Positions 8,014 to 16,082 of a stretch of DNA of 36,212 nucleotides are shown in pieces. The position numbers and the translations under genes are program-made. Numbering within the stretch: position 1 is the first letter of the stretch; each line of letters begins with the position of its first letter. Under the pieces are notes generated by a model, which was not told the DNA's origin, ran no database searches, and saw only the letters and a program-made list of their open reading frames with translations. Origin of the DNA: an uncultured Roseateles sp. (GTDB taxonomy: Bacteria; Pseudomonadota; Gammaproteobacteria; Burkholderiales; Burkholderiaceae); NCBI GenBank assembly GCA_946886855.1, contig CAMPJJ010000059.1, forward strand, positions 1 to 36,212, read 5' to 3'.

Positions 8014-9310
8014 CGGCGACCTCCCCGACCTCCACGACACGAGACGCCAGCACCTTGTCGATCGTCTTGCCGTCCATGTCGACGATCTCGAAGCGCCAGC
8101 CTTCCCAGTCCACCGTGTCCGCCTCGCGCGGCAGCCGGCCGGTGAGCAGCATCATCATCCCGCTGAGCGTGTGATACCGGCCGCGCTCTTCCTCCGGCAC
8201 CTCGTCGAGGTTCAGGCGGTCCTTGAGCTCCGGCACCGGGATGTGGCCGTCGAGCAGCCAGGAGCCGTCCTCGCGCTGCACCGCCCAGGCCGTGGCCGGA
8301 TCGCGCGGCTGGAACTCGCCGGTGATCGCCTCGACCAGGTCGTGCAGCGTGACCAGGCCCTGCACCTCGCCGTACTCGTCGATGACGAAGGCCATGTGCA
8401 CGGCCGACAGGCGGAAGTTGGCCAGCAGCTCCATGCCGGTCAGCGTCTCCGGCACGTACAGCGGGGGCGCGAGGTGCTGGTCCAGGCGCGGCTGGCGCTG
8501 TCGCAGCATCTCCGACAGCACCTGGCGCGCGTTCACGACGCCGACGATGTCATGCAGCCCGCCGCGCACGACCGGGAACAGCGCGTGGTCCGAGGCCTCG
8601 ATGCGCGCGAGCGTCGTCTCCATCGGATCGTTCAGGTCCAGGCAGACCACGTCGCGGCGGGACACCATCAGCGATCCGATCTGGCGGTCGTCCAGGCGGA
8701 AGACGTTGCGCACCATCGCGTGCTCGTGCGACTCGATCACGCCGGCGCTGGTGCCTTCGGCGAGCACGGCGTGGATCTCCTCCTCGGTGACGTTGAAGGC
8801 GGCCGACTGCTTCACGCCGAGCAGGCGCAGCAGCGCGTTCGTCGAGCCCGACAGCAGCCGCACGAAGGGTTTGGTCGCCACGGCGAGCGCTGCGATCGGG
8901 CGCGCGACCAGTCGCGCGACGGCCTCGGGGTTGGACTGTCCCAAGCGCTTGGGCACGAGCTCGCCGAGCACGATCGAGAAATAGGTGATCAGCACGACGA
9001 CCAGGCCGGTCGCTGCGCCGCTGGCGTATTCCGCCGGCACGCCGTGCGAAGTGATCCAGAGCGCCAGCGGCCCGGCAAGCGCGGCCTCGCCGACGATGCC
9101 GTTCAGCACGCCGATCGAGGTGATGCCGATCTGGATCGTGGACAGGAAGCGGGTGGGGTCCTCGCCCAGCTTGACGGCTGCGGCGGCGGCGCTGTCGCCG
9201 TCGTCGATGAGTTTCTGCAGGCGCGCTCGGCGCGCGGTGACCAGTCCGATCTCGGACATGGCGAACAGGCCGTTGAGCAGGATGAGGAAGAAAAGTAAGG
9301 CGATTTCCAT
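8000..9310 (-). CDS. CNNM/CorC-type membrane protein (HlyC/CorC hemolysin family) with CBS domains
   Basis: The 436-residue protein has the standard order of this family. A CNNM (DUF21) membrane domain covers about residues 1-190, starting MEIALLFFLILLNGLFAMSE with the usual GLVTARRARLQKL turn. It is followed by a CBS pair (about 200-335, with VSRRDVVCLDLNDP and FVIDEYGEVQGLVTLHDLVE) and a C-terminal CorC_HlyC domain (about 345-430, YHTLSGMMM, VDWEGWRFEIVDMDG). Homologues act in magnesium or cobalt efflux and tolerance, with CBS domains sensing ATP-Mg. The start at 9310 is preferred over 9382 because it begins at the first membrane helix. The lipoprotein gene downstream overlaps it by 14 bases. 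A link to the cobalt economy of the neighbouring B12 genes is possible but only inferred. Confidence 0.9.
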   Translation of the reverse strand: MEIALLFFLILLNGLFAMSEIGLVTARRARLQKLIDDGDSAAAAAVKLGEDPTRFLSTIQIGITSIGVLNGIVGEAALAGPLALWITSHGVPAEYASGAATGLVVVLITYFSIVLGELVPKRLGQSNPEAVARLVARPIAALAVATKPFVRLLSGSTNALLRLLGVKQSAAFNVTEEEIHAVLAEGTSAGVIESHEHAMVRNVFRLDDRQIGSLMVSRRDVVCLDLNDPMETTLARIEASDHALFPVVRGGLHDIVGVVNARQVLSEMLRQRQPRLDQHLAPPLYVPETLTGMELLANFRLSAVHMAFVIDEYGEVQGLVTLHDLVEAITGEFQPRDPATAWAVQREDGSWLLDGHIPVPELKDRLNLDEVPEEERGRYHTLSGMMMLLTGRLPREADTVDWEGWRFEIVDMDGKTIDKVLASRVVEVGEVADVMA

Positions 9311-9474
9311 GATGGATGAGGAAGGAACGCGGGCTCGCCGGACCTCGAGGACGAGGCGCGCGACGGGACGGCGCAATCGCACGCGTGCGCGGGAGGCGCG
9401 GCGCGTGCCGAAGGGGAAGGGCAGGGGCGTGGTGGAGGCGGCGAGGCGCCTCGAAGCGGGCTACACGGGTCGCG

Positions 9475-9870
9475 TCAGACCCGCGGCGGCCGCAGCAGCG
9501 GCTGCGTGCAGCGCTGAGGCTCGTGCAGCTGGGGCGTGGGGAGCGGGCTCGCCGGCGGCGGCGCGATGCGCAGCGGGCGCGCGTCGGGCTTGCAGTGATC
9601 GGGCATGTCGTCCGAGGTGTCGCCGAGCTCGAAGAGCAGGGCGGCGACCGCGGCGGATCTTTCCGCGGCGTGATCGTCGTCGACGCCGGCCTGTGCCGCC
9701 TGTGTTGCGGCGAGGGCGGCGGCAGGATGGTCCGGTTGCCCGTCGACCAGCAGGTGCTGCGCATGCGCGACGCCCGCGGCGAACATCGTCACGCCGGCGG
9801 CGGCGATGCCGTACGCGGGGACAAGGATCGTCAGGACAAGGATGCGGAACCAGCGGGTCACAGGCGTCAT
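9475..9870 (-). CDS. small membrane-anchored or secreted protein, 131 residues
   Basis: The protein begins with a short basic n-region and a hydrophobic stretch (ILVLTILVPAYGIAAAGVTMF, abbreviated reading of residues 10-33) that may be a signal peptide or anchor. A small Ala/Asp-rich region and a Pro-rich tail (APPPASPLPTPQLHEP) follow. There is a single Cys in DHCKPDARP. I do not recognise a family; the architecture resembles small periplasmic proteins of the DUF2946 kind, without firm support. The ATG at 9870 is the one that places the hydrophobic segment at the N terminus. It lies 35 bases after the crystallin-J1-like gene and is probably the third gene of the NADAR operon. Confidence 0.6.
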   Translation of the reverse strand: MTPVTRWFRILVLTILVPAYGIAAAGVTMFAAGVAHAQHLLVDGQPDHPAAALAATQAAQAGVDDDHAAERSAAVAALLFELGDTSDDMPDHCKPDARPLRIAPPPASPLPTPQLHEPQRCTQPLLRPPRV

Positions 9871-9905
9871 TCTATCGAGACGTCGGGTGGGGCCCGCTGG
9901 CGGGG

Positions 9906-10307
9906 TCAGTTCGCGGAGGCCGGCGCCTCGGTGGGAGGCGCCACCGGATGCGCGCCGTCCCGATCGAAACGCGTCAGCACGACGATCGTGCCGACGATGT
10001 GATCGTTGAGCGCGTCCAGCTCCTCCGCGGGCACCCACCACTCGGTGTGATGGCCGCCGCCGACCTGCTGGACCGGATAGCGGTCCATGAAGTCCTTGCG
10101 GACTTCGAATCGGGTGACGAAGCCTTCGCCGCTGGCCGGCACGTTCCAGTCGCGCGCGATCTCGACGGCGTACTGCTCGTTCGTGACCGGATAGAAGATC
10201 GGCTGATCCGGCAGGCGCGGCGGCCACCGGCGGTAGCCCGATAGCGCCACAAGCGCCAACTCTTGCGGGCCCGTCGGCCGGAAGAGGGTGACGGTGGGGG
10301 AGGTCAT
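9906..10307 (-). CDS. ADP-ribosylation/crystallin J1-like small protein, 133 residues
   Basis: The sequence begins TVTLFRPTGPQELALVALSG and continues with PPRLPDQPIFYPV, ARDWNVPASGEGFVTRFEV and WWVPAEELDALNDHIVG. From memory this pattern matches a family of about 130 residues that is commonly annotated 'ADP-ribosylation/crystallin J1'. Its biochemical role is not established to my knowledge. The overall plan (early beta strand, central aromatic residues, late Glu-rich segment EWWVPAEEL) is compatible with a small ADP-ribosyltransferase-like fold, which is an inference. No signal peptide is present. It starts 10 bases after the NADAR gene stops, so the two are almost certainly co-transcribed. 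Both probably belong to the regulon of the divergent NrtR-type regulator. Confidence 0.7.
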   Translation of the reverse strand: MTSPTVTLFRPTGPQELALVALSGYRRWPPRLPDQPIFYPVTNEQYAVEIARDWNVPASGEGFVTRFEVRKDFMDRYPVQQVGGGHHTEWWVPAEELDALNDHIVGTIVVLTRFDRDGAHPVAPPTEAPASAN

Positions 10308-10317
10308 GGCAGTACTT

Positions 10318-10911
10318 TCAAAGGGTCGGGTGGACGGTCGCCTCCTTGGCGGCCTTCAACTGCGCGCGGACTTCCATCAGCGCGAAGCCGAGCAGGTTCA
10401 GTCCTTTCCACCGCGCCGGGTGGCGGGCGTCGGCGTCGTTCGCCGCCAGCCCGATGCCCCAGACGGGATCGACGGGGCTGGCCTCGACCAGCACCTGATC
10501 GCCGGTGCTCAAGAGGAATCGACGCAGCGCGCCATTGCCACCGAACTTGCCCATGTTGGCGGCCACGACGATGTCGAAGCGGTGCTCGGCCCAACGACGC
10601 TCGTCGAAGCCGGCGACCTTGCGACCCAGCTGCTTCGCCAGATCGGGCGTCTTCGCCTCCAGGATCTGCTGGCGCAATGCGAGATCGCCGAAGAGCTCGG
10701 CCTTGCCGGCCATCATGAAGTGCTCCGCCGTGCGGAAGGTCTCCTTGCCGACCTGGAACGACGCGTCGTACCACTGGCTGAAGCAGGCGGCACTCACGCC
10801 GCCATCCTTGGGAGGGCGGTGCCCCCAGAAAAGGACGTACTCGACCGGTTGCCCTGCCTGCACGGACTCGATCAGGCTGCGGAGGTCCCGGGTTTCGCTG
10901 GCTTGCTTCAT
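10318..10911 (-). CDS. NADAR-family protein (YbiA-like N-glycosidase)
   Basis: The 197-residue protein has the NADAR core. It shows VEYVLFWGH, then FSQWYDASF and FRTAEHFMMAGKAELFGD (residues about 60-77, family motif with Glu and Lys). FDERRWAEHRFDIVVAANMG follows, then DPVWGIGLAANDADA and the closing WKGLNLLGFALMEVR. Family members cleave N-glycosidic bonds. YbiA acts on damaged riboflavin intermediates, and other members remove ADP-ribose from guanine bases and act as antitoxins to DarT-type toxins. The ATG at 10911 has a good GGGAG Shine-Dalgarno; a longer frame upstream runs across the divergent gene and is rejected. It is the first gene of the operon facing nrtR, separated by 96 bases that hold twin palindromes. 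Confidence 0.88.
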   Translation of the reverse strand: MKQASETRDLRSLIESVQAGQPVEYVLFWGHRPPKDGGVSAACFSQWYDASFQVGKETFRTAEHFMMAGKAELFGDLALRQQILEAKTPDLAKQLGRKVAGFDERRWAEHRFDIVVAANMGKFGGNGALRRFLLSTGDQVLVEASPVDPVWGIGLAANDADARHPARWKGLNLLGFALMEVRAQLKAAKEATVHPTL

Positions 10912-10935
10912 TGTTGTTCTCCCAGAAGTCATATG

Positions 10936-10976
10936 AGTTGTACAGTGCAACTCCTCGAAGGTTGCACAATACAACT
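10936..10976. promoter_or_regulatory. twin palindromic operator, probable NrtR binding sites
   Basis: Two 17-base sites lie in the 96-base divergent region: AGTTGTACAGTGCAACT at 10936-10952 and GGTTGCACAATACAACT at 10960-10976. The second is the near-perfect reverse complement of the first, and each is itself an imperfect palindrome with arms GTTGyA/GTrCAAC. Their centres are 24 bases apart, a little over two helical turns. The position between a Nudix regulator and its divergent partner is what NrtR autoregulation would look like. Binding by NrtR is inferred, not shown. Confidence 0.75.
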
Positions 10977-11007
10977 CTCCAACGATCCGATCAAGCTCCG
11001 AACGACG

Positions 11008-11760
11008 ATGACGACCGAACCTTCGCGCCGGAAACCACAGCCCGCTTCGGCGAGCCTGTCCTTTCCCCTGCCGTTCACGACGGTCGACGTCGTGATCTTC
11101 TCCGTCGTCGAGGATCAACTGCGCGCGCTGCTGGTACAGCGACCTTCGAAGGCGGACGAGCCATTCCCCGATCGCTGGGCCCTGCCGGGCGGCTTCGTGG
11201 ACATTGATCGCGACCGCGATCTGGAGGCCTGCGCGCGGCGCAAGCTGTCGGAGAAGACGGGCGTCGCCAGTCCGTATCTGGAGCAACTCGGCAGCTGGGG
11301 CGGCAGGGACCGCGATCCACGCGGGTGGTCGGCGACCCACGTGTACTTCGCGCTGATTCCCGCCGATGGCGTGAAGCTGGCCAAGGGCGCGAATGCGGCG
11401 GACGTTGGCTGGTTCGAGGTCGAGACGCTGCTGAAGCGCCCGCGTCTGGCTTTCGACCACGCCGCGATCCTGAAGACCGCCGTCGAGCGGCTGCGCGGGA
11501 AGGTGGAGTACACGTCGCTGCCGGCGTTCCTGTTGCCCGAAGCCTTCACGTTGCCGCAGCTGCAGCGCATGTACGAGGTGGTGCTGGGACGTCCGGTCGA
11601 CAAGAGCGGCTTCCGCACGCGGATGCTCGCGGCTGGCTTCCTCGAAGAAGCAGGACCCATGGCCGGCGATGCCAACCGCGCGGCGATGGGCTATCGCCTG
11701 CGGGACCGCAAGAGCGCGGTGGTGTTTCCGCGGACGTTCAGTCCGAGGCAGGGAGAGTAG
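11008..11760 (+). CDS. nrtR: NrtR-type transcriptional regulator (Nudix domain plus winged helix)
   Basis: The 250-residue protein has an N-terminal Nudix-fold domain (about residues 15-150) and a C-terminal winged-helix domain (about 160-245, with FTLPQLQRMYEVVLGRPVDK and FRTRMLAAGFLEE typical of NrtR). NrtR proteins sense ADP-ribose or related NAD metabolites and repress NAD genes. The Nudix box is degenerate: the glutamates of the REUxEExGU signature are largely replaced (RKLSEKTGV). That argues for a ligand-binding regulator rather than a hydrolase. I chose the ATG at 11008; an upstream ATG at 10933 would translate through both palindromes. It is divergent from the NADAR operon and is followed by 206 bases without a gene. 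Confidence 0.88.
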   Translation: MTTEPSRRKPQPASASLSFPLPFTTVDVVIFSVVEDQLRALLVQRPSKADEPFPDRWALPGGFVDIDRDRDLEACARRKLSEKTGVASPYLEQLGSWGGRDRDPRGWSATHVYFALIPADGVKLAKGANAADVGWFEVETLLKRPRLAFDHAAILKTAVERLRGKVEYTSLPAFLLPEAFTLPQLQRMYEVVLGRPVDKSGFRTRMLAAGFLEEAGPMAGDANRAAMGYRLRDRKSAVVFPRTFSPRQGE

Positions 11761-11966
11761 ACCGCGTCGGAGATCCGTCCCGCGTCTCGATCAGAAGTCT
11801 CGCGTGTCGCCTCGGCTCGCACGAAGGGCCGGAGCCACGTGTCGTGCGAATGCGCTGTGTCGACTCTGCACCCGCGATCGTTGCCACGACTGCGGACGAT
11901 GCCGGCATAGCCGCAACGCTCTCGGTGCGCCCTTTCCCGGCTGAACACAAGCCTTCGCCCGCGCCC

Positions 11967-12536
11967 TCATCCTTGCAGGAACGGCTCGATCCACCGTTCG
12001 AAGTCGTCCTGCCACTCCCGCTGCGCGGCCGCAAGAATGGGTTCCGGATCGTCGACCGGCGCCAGCTGCAGTTGCACCCGCAGCCACTCGATGTAGGCGT
12101 CGAGCCCGTCGCTCTTCCGATAGTGGTGCTCGCTGCGGAAGTAGTGGATGCGGTCGAAGTCGATGCGCGGCTCCGCGTCGCAGGTGCTGACCCGCAGCAG
12201 CTCGCGCACGTCGCGCGCAACGATCCACTCGCCGCCTTCGTCGCCGAAGGCCACCACCGGCCAGCGATCGGGCATCGGCGGCTGCGACGGGTCGGGATTC
12301 CACAGCGCATAGAACGACCCCGATGCCGTCGCTCGCGCAAACGGGATCAGCCGCGACAGGAAGGCGGGATCCTCCGACCAGCCGTATCGCAGGCCGTCGT
12401 GGTCGTCGTCGGTCAAGGTCAGCGCGGCGGAGTAGTTGCCGTAGCCGATGTCATTCTGGAAGCGCAGCAGCGCGAGCAGGGACTCGGGAACAGGCAGGTC
12501 GCCGAAGGGCGCGGCGAAGTCGGTCGGATCGATCAT
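11967..12536 (-). CDS. SMI1/KNR4 (SUKH)-like protein, 189 residues
   Basis: The pattern is that of SUKH-superfamily proteins: an N-terminal helix-rich part with LPVPESLLALLRFQNDIG, the central segment PFARATASGSFYALWNPD, then WPVVAFGDEGGEWIVARDVRELLRV and a C-terminal helical extension. SUKH proteins often serve as immunity proteins against polymorphic toxins, and many others have no known role. No toxin gene is visible next to it, so it is an orphan here. It is cytoplasmic by lack of signal or membrane segments. The ATG at 12536 is the only reasonable start. Confidence 0.68.
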   Translation of the reverse strand: MIDPTDFAAPFGDLPVPESLLALLRFQNDIGYGNYSAALTLTDDDHDGLRYGWSEDPAFLSRLIPFARATASGSFYALWNPDPSQPPMPDRWPVVAFGDEGGEWIVARDVRELLRVSTCDAEPRIDFDRIHYFRSEHHYRKSDGLDAYIEWLRVQLQLAPVDDPEPILAAAQREWQDDFERWIEPFLQG

Positions 12537-12566
12537 GGGAGGGGCGGGGGAGTCGGTACAACGACC

Positions 12567-12603
12567 GGCTGGACCCGGCCAGCCCCGCTGCTCTGGACAG
12601 CAG
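12567..12603 (-). terminator. pair of adjacent small hairpins
   Basis: Two short stems follow each other: GGCTGG/CCAGCC at 12567-12584 and CTGCT/AGCAG at 12588-12603. They lie downstream of the DUF4440-like gene and upstream of the SUKH-like gene. No T tract is seen, so a terminator role is only a possibility. Confidence 0.25.
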
Positions 12604-12740
12604 GGGAGCCGTCGCGAATCTAGCGCCCATCGCGGTTCTCGGAACGTGACCTTCGTCCACTCCCGCGACCATGTCCCCTGACCCGGCGTCGCACGCGAAA
12701 CGTGCGTGCCTGCACCACGTCGACCCCGACGCCAAACGCC

Positions 12741-13127
12741 TCACCAGACCTGTGCGGCCGGCGTGCCCTGGTGGTAACGCATCTGCCAGCCCTGTGCCGT
12801 CTTCAGCCACAGCGAAGACCGCAACGTGTGGTGGACCAGCGCGCCGTCCTCCTGCCGGTGTGCCGACCGGTAGGTCAGCAGCGCCGCATCGGGCGCCAGC
12901 GGCGCGATGCGGAACTCGTCGGGCACGACCTTCGGCGGCTCGTGGTCGTCGGCGAGCCAGCGGATGATGGTCTCGCGGTCGTACTGACGGCCGGAACGGC
13001 CGACCTCGTGGAAGTCCGGATGCAGCAGCTGCGCTAGCCGATCGGCGCTGCAGCGCACGCCGGGATGGTGCAGCTCGACCTCCAGCGCGCGGAGCGTGTC
13101 CAGCAGTGAGCGTTCGGTGTCGGACAT
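12741..13127 (-). CDS. DUF4440 / NTF2-like protein, 128 residues
   Basis: The small protein has the NTF2-like cone fold pattern: an N-terminal helix (SLLDTLRALEVELHHPGVR), LAQLLHPDFHEVGRSGRQYDRE, a middle strand DAALLTYRSAHR and the closing HTLRSSLWLKTAQGWQMRYHQGTP typical of DUF4440. These domains occur as small stand-alone proteins with varied or unknown ligands. No signal peptide is seen. The ATG at 13127 matches family N termini; longer upstream starts add only GC-rich non-coding-like sequence. It is followed by 204 bases without a gene. Confidence 0.82.
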   Translation of the reverse strand: MSDTERSLLDTLRALEVELHHPGVRCSADRLAQLLHPDFHEVGRSGRQYDRETIIRWLADDHEPPKVVPDEFRIAPLAPDAALLTYRSAHRQEDGALVHHTLRSSLWLKTAQGWQMRYHQGTPAAQVW

Positions 13128-13215
13128 GGCGGAGCGGAATCGTGAAGGACGAGGGGGTGTAGTGAGCATAGCGGCGCTGCGCTTGCGCGATGCGGACAGG
13201 GCGCAGGGGCTGCGG

Positions 13216-13274
13216 CACTGCCACCGCCGCTGGCCCTCACCCCACCCTCTCCCGCAAGCGGAAGAGAGAGCAAG
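13216..13274. repeat. dispersed intergenic repeat, copy 1
   Basis: This copy reads CACTGCCACCGCCGCTGG and then a C-rich stretch with an imperfect CCTCTCCCGC stem-loop. The reverse complement of 18934-18991 is nearly the same over about 58 bases. It lies between the ends of the DUF4440 gene region and cobT. The sequence type is a common proteobacterial intergenic palindrome. Confidence 0.8.
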
Positions 13275-13329
13275 AAGCCGCTGTCCTTCCACCGCAGCAG
13301 CGTTTGACGCGGCTGCGTTTCCATCCGGA

Positions 13330-14373
13330 TCAGCGCTTGTCGCTCACGCCCGCCGAATCGAAGCTCGCCATCTCCGCCAGCACGCGGCAGGCCGATTCCA
13401 GCAGCGGCCAGGCCAGCGCCGCGCCGGAGCCTTCGCCCAGGCGCAGACCCAGGTCCAGCAGCGGCTGCGCCTGCAGCGTGTCCAGCATCAGCCGGTGACC
13501 CTGCTCGTTGGAACGGTGCGCGAAGATGCAGCGCTCCAGCACCGCCGGCTGCAGCTTCGCCGCCACCAGCACCGCCGCGCCGGTGATGAACCCGTCGACG
13601 ACGATCACCCGGCGCTCCAGCGCCGCCTGCAGCACCGCGCCGACCATCATCGCGATCTCCAGCCCGCCCAGCGCGGCCAGCGCCGCCAGCGGCTCGATGG
13701 CGCGCGGATGCTTCTCCAGCACGCGCGCCAGCACGGCCAGCTTGTGACGCAGCTGCGCGTCGTCCAGCCCCGTGCCGCGTCCCACGCAGTCCGCCAGCGG
13801 ATACCCGCCCAGCCGCGACAGCAGCAGCGCCGCCGACGAGGTGTTGCCGATGCCCATCTCGCCCAGCAGCAGCGCATTGCCCGGCCGCTTCTGCAGCAGC
13901 GTCTTGCCCGCGGCGATCGCGGTCGCGCACTCGTCCGCCGTCATCGCCGGCCCTTCCAGCATGTCGCGGCTGCCCATCGCGATCTTCGCGATCAGCAGGC
14001 CCGGCCGCGGCACGAAGGTGTGACGCACGCCGGCATCGACGACGCTCAACTGCAGCCCGTGCTGGCGCGCCAGCACGGACACCGCCGCGCCGCCCGCCAG
14101 GAAGTTCTCGACCATCTGCCAGGTCACGTCCGACGGGAAGGCCGACACGCCGTGCGCCGCCACGCCGTGATCGGCCGCGAAGACCATCATCTGCGGCTCC
14201 ACCAGCGTGGGCTGCTCCGTGCCCTGGATCAGCCCCAGGCGCAGCATCAGACCCTCCAGCCGGCCCAGCGAGCCCAGCGGCTTGGTCTTGCGGTCGATGC
14301 GGTGCTGCAGCGCCGACGCCAGCGCCGCGTCCTGCAGCGAAGGGATCGAAGGAATCAGGTCTTGCTTGGTCAT
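13330..14373 (-). CDS. cobT: nicotinate-nucleotide--dimethylbenzimidazole phosphoribosyltransferase
   Basis: The enzyme makes alpha-ribazole 5'-phosphate from nicotinate mononucleotide and 5,6-dimethylbenzimidazole, activating the lower ligand of cobalamin. The 347-residue length is normal. Family landmarks include [10 protein letters not shown] near the N terminus, the [18 protein letters not shown] segment, [12 protein letters not shown], and the C-terminal [15 protein letters not shown] that carries the catalytic Glu. The start at 14373 (MTKQDL) gives a normal N terminus; a longer frame runs back through cobQ and is rejected. It is cytoplasmic, 53 bases after cobQ, and the last gene of the large cobalamin region. 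A dispersed repeat follows it. Confidence 0.95.
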   Translation of the reverse strand: MTKQDLIPSIPSLQDAALASALQHRIDRKTKPLGSLGRLEGLMLRLGLIQGTEQPTLVEPQMMVFAADHGVAAHGVSAFPSDVTWQMVENFLAGGAAVSVLARQHGLQLSVVDAGVRHTFVPRPGLLIAKIAMGSRDMLEGPAMTADECATAIAAGKTLLQKRPGNALLLGEMGIGNTSSAALLLSRLGGYPLADCVGRGTGLDDAQLRHKLAVLARVLEKHPRAIEPLAALAALGGLEIAMMVGAVLQAALERRVIVVDGFITGAAVLVAAKLQPAVLERCIFAHRSNEQGHRLMLDTLQAQPLLDLGLRLGEGSGAALAWPLLESACRVLAEMASFDSAGVSDKR

Positions 14374-14426
14374 GGGGACGTCTTGGAGATCAGGAGGAAA
14401 AGGAGCGGCGCAACCTGCGAGGACGG

Positions 14427-16082
14427 CTACGGCGATGCCCGCGTCGCGGAGGGCGACAGCAGGCCCATCAGCACGCCGGGCGCGAAGTGGCGGTCGACGT
14501 AGTCGGCCAGTTCGTCGAAGACCTGGTCGAGCGGGCGCGCCGGGCGGTCGAACAGCGCGGCCAGCACGCGGTCGTCCTCGAACAGGCCGTGCAGGTAATG
14601 GCCGAGCACCGGCCCGTGCTGCCAGCCGACCGGCTCGCCGAGGCCGTCGAACAGCACCGGTCGCGCCGCGGGCAGGCCGGGGTGCTGAGCGGTGCGGCCG
14701 TGGTGGATCTCGTAGCCGCGCGCCACCTGGCCGTTGAGCGACGACCACGGCGCGTCCAGCGTGGGCGCGAAGCGGCACTCGGCCTCGCGCAGCAGCTTCT
14801 CGCGCTCGAAGAGCGTCACCAGCGGCAGCAGTCCGAGGCCCGGTGCGTTGCCGTCGAGACCGTGCGGATCGACCAGCGCCTCGCCCAGCATCTGCAGGCC
14901 GCCGCAGATGCCCAGCACCCGTCCGCCCGCAGCGGCGTGCGCCGCCACTGCGACATCGAGCCGCTGCGCGCGCAGCCACGCGAGATCGGCCGCCACCGCC
15001 TTCGAACCCGGCAGGATGATCCAGTCCACGCCGTCCAGCTCGGCCGGCGTGCGGGCCCAGCTCAGGCGCACGCCGGGCAGGTTGCGCAGCGGCTGGAATT
15101 CGTCGAGGTTGGACAGCCGCGGATAGGCGATCACGGCGACGCGGACCGGCGCGCGCGTGCCGCCGCCCGTGCCGTCATCGGTGCCCAGGCCGCCGGTCGT
15201 GCGGTCGTCGAAGACGCCGTCTTCCTCGGGCAGCCCGTGCCCGCGCCACATCGGCAGCGTCGCGAGCGTGGGCACGCCGGTCATCTGCTGGAGCATCTCC
15301 GGGCCCGGCGACAGCAGTGCCGCGTCGCCGCGGAAGCGGTTCAGCACGAAGCCGCGGATCAGCGCACGCTCGTCCGGGGGCAGCAGCGCGTGCGTGCCGT
15401 ACAGGTGCGCGAAGGCGCCGCCGCGGTCGATGTCGGTGACCAGCAGGCAGGCGGCATCGGCCTCGCGCGCGGTGCGCATGTTCACGTAGTCGCTGCTGTG
15501 CAGGTTGATCTCGGCGGGTGAGCCGGCGCCCTCGATGACGACGACGTCGTTCTCGGCCAGCAGCGCGTGCAGCGCGCCGCGCGCGCGGGTCCAGAGCGTC
15601 TCGCTGCGCTCGCGCCACGGCGCGCGGCTGAGCGCCGCGTCGACGTCGCCGAGCACGACGACCTGCGAGGCGGTGTCCTTCTCCGGCTTCAGCAGCACCG
15701 GGTTCATGCGCACCTCGGGCCGCGCGCGGGCGGCGAGCGCCTGGAAGTACTGCGCCGAGCCGATCTCGCCCTGGCGCCCGTCGAGGCCCGGCACGACGCG
15801 CGCGTTGTTGCTCATGTTCTGCGCCTTGTACGGCGCGACGCGCAGCCCCTGTCGCGCGTACCAGCGGCACAGCGCCGTGGTGAGGAAGCTCTTGCCCGCC
15901 CCGCTCGTGGTGCCCAGCACCATGACGGCCCGCCCCCGGCGCTGCCCGGACGCTGGATCCGGGGTCAGCGAGTCATCGTGGGGCCGGAATGGGGCTTGGG
16001 GGTCCTGGAGGGATCCCCCATGCCCCGTGGAGAGCCCGCGCTTGGCCGGACGGCCGACATCATCCGACGCAGGATCGCTCAC
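14427..16082 (-). CDS. cobQ: cobyric acid synthase (glutamine-hydrolysing)
   Basis: The enzyme amidates four carboxyl groups (b, d, e, g) of adenosylcobyrinic a,c-diamide, using ATP and glutamine. It has an N-terminal ATPase domain with P-loop GTTSGAGKS and [11 protein letters not shown], and a C-terminal glutaminase domain with the Cys motif [11 protein letters not shown] and a later YEIHHGRT. I chose GTG at 16082 because it overlaps the cobD stop (GTGA) and has a GGGAG Shine-Dalgarno seven bases before it. This gives 551 residues, with a Pro/Asp-rich leader of about 53 residues. An ATG at 15923 would begin inside the first beta strand and is less likely. A Gly/Thr-rich linker ([13 protein letters not shown]) separates the two domains. 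Confidence 0.94.
   Translation of the reverse strand: MSDPASDDVGRPAKRGLSTGHGGSLQDPQAPFRPHDDSLTPDPASGQRRGRAVMVLGTTSGAGKSFLTTALCRWYARQGLRVAPYKAQNMSNNARVVPGLDGRQGEIGSAQYFQALAARARPEVRMNPVLLKPEKDTASQVVVLGDVDAALSRAPWRERSETLWTRARGALHALLAENDVVVIEGAGSPAEINLHSSDYVNMRTAREADAACLLVTDIDRGGAFAHLYGTHALLPPDERALIRGFVLNRFRGDAALLSPGPEMLQQMTGVPTLATLPMWRGHGLPEEDGVFDDRTTGGLGTDDGTGGGTRAPVRVAVIAYPRLSNLDEFQPLRNLPGVRLSWARTPAELDGVDWIILPGSKAVAADLAWLRAQRLDVAVAAHAAAGGRVLGICGGLQMLGEALVDPHGLDGNAPGLGLLPLVTLFEREKLLREAECRFAPTLDAPWSSLNGQVARGYEIHHGRTAQHPGLPAARPVLFDGLGEPVGWQHGPVLGHYLHGLFEDDRVLAALFDRPARPLDQVFDELADYVDRHFAPGVLMGLLSPSATRASP

Noticed and set aside
10912..11460. A longer NADAR frame running to 11460
   Set aside because: It crosses the operator region and the divergent nrtR gene; the ATG at 10911 has a good Shine-Dalgarno and matches the family start.
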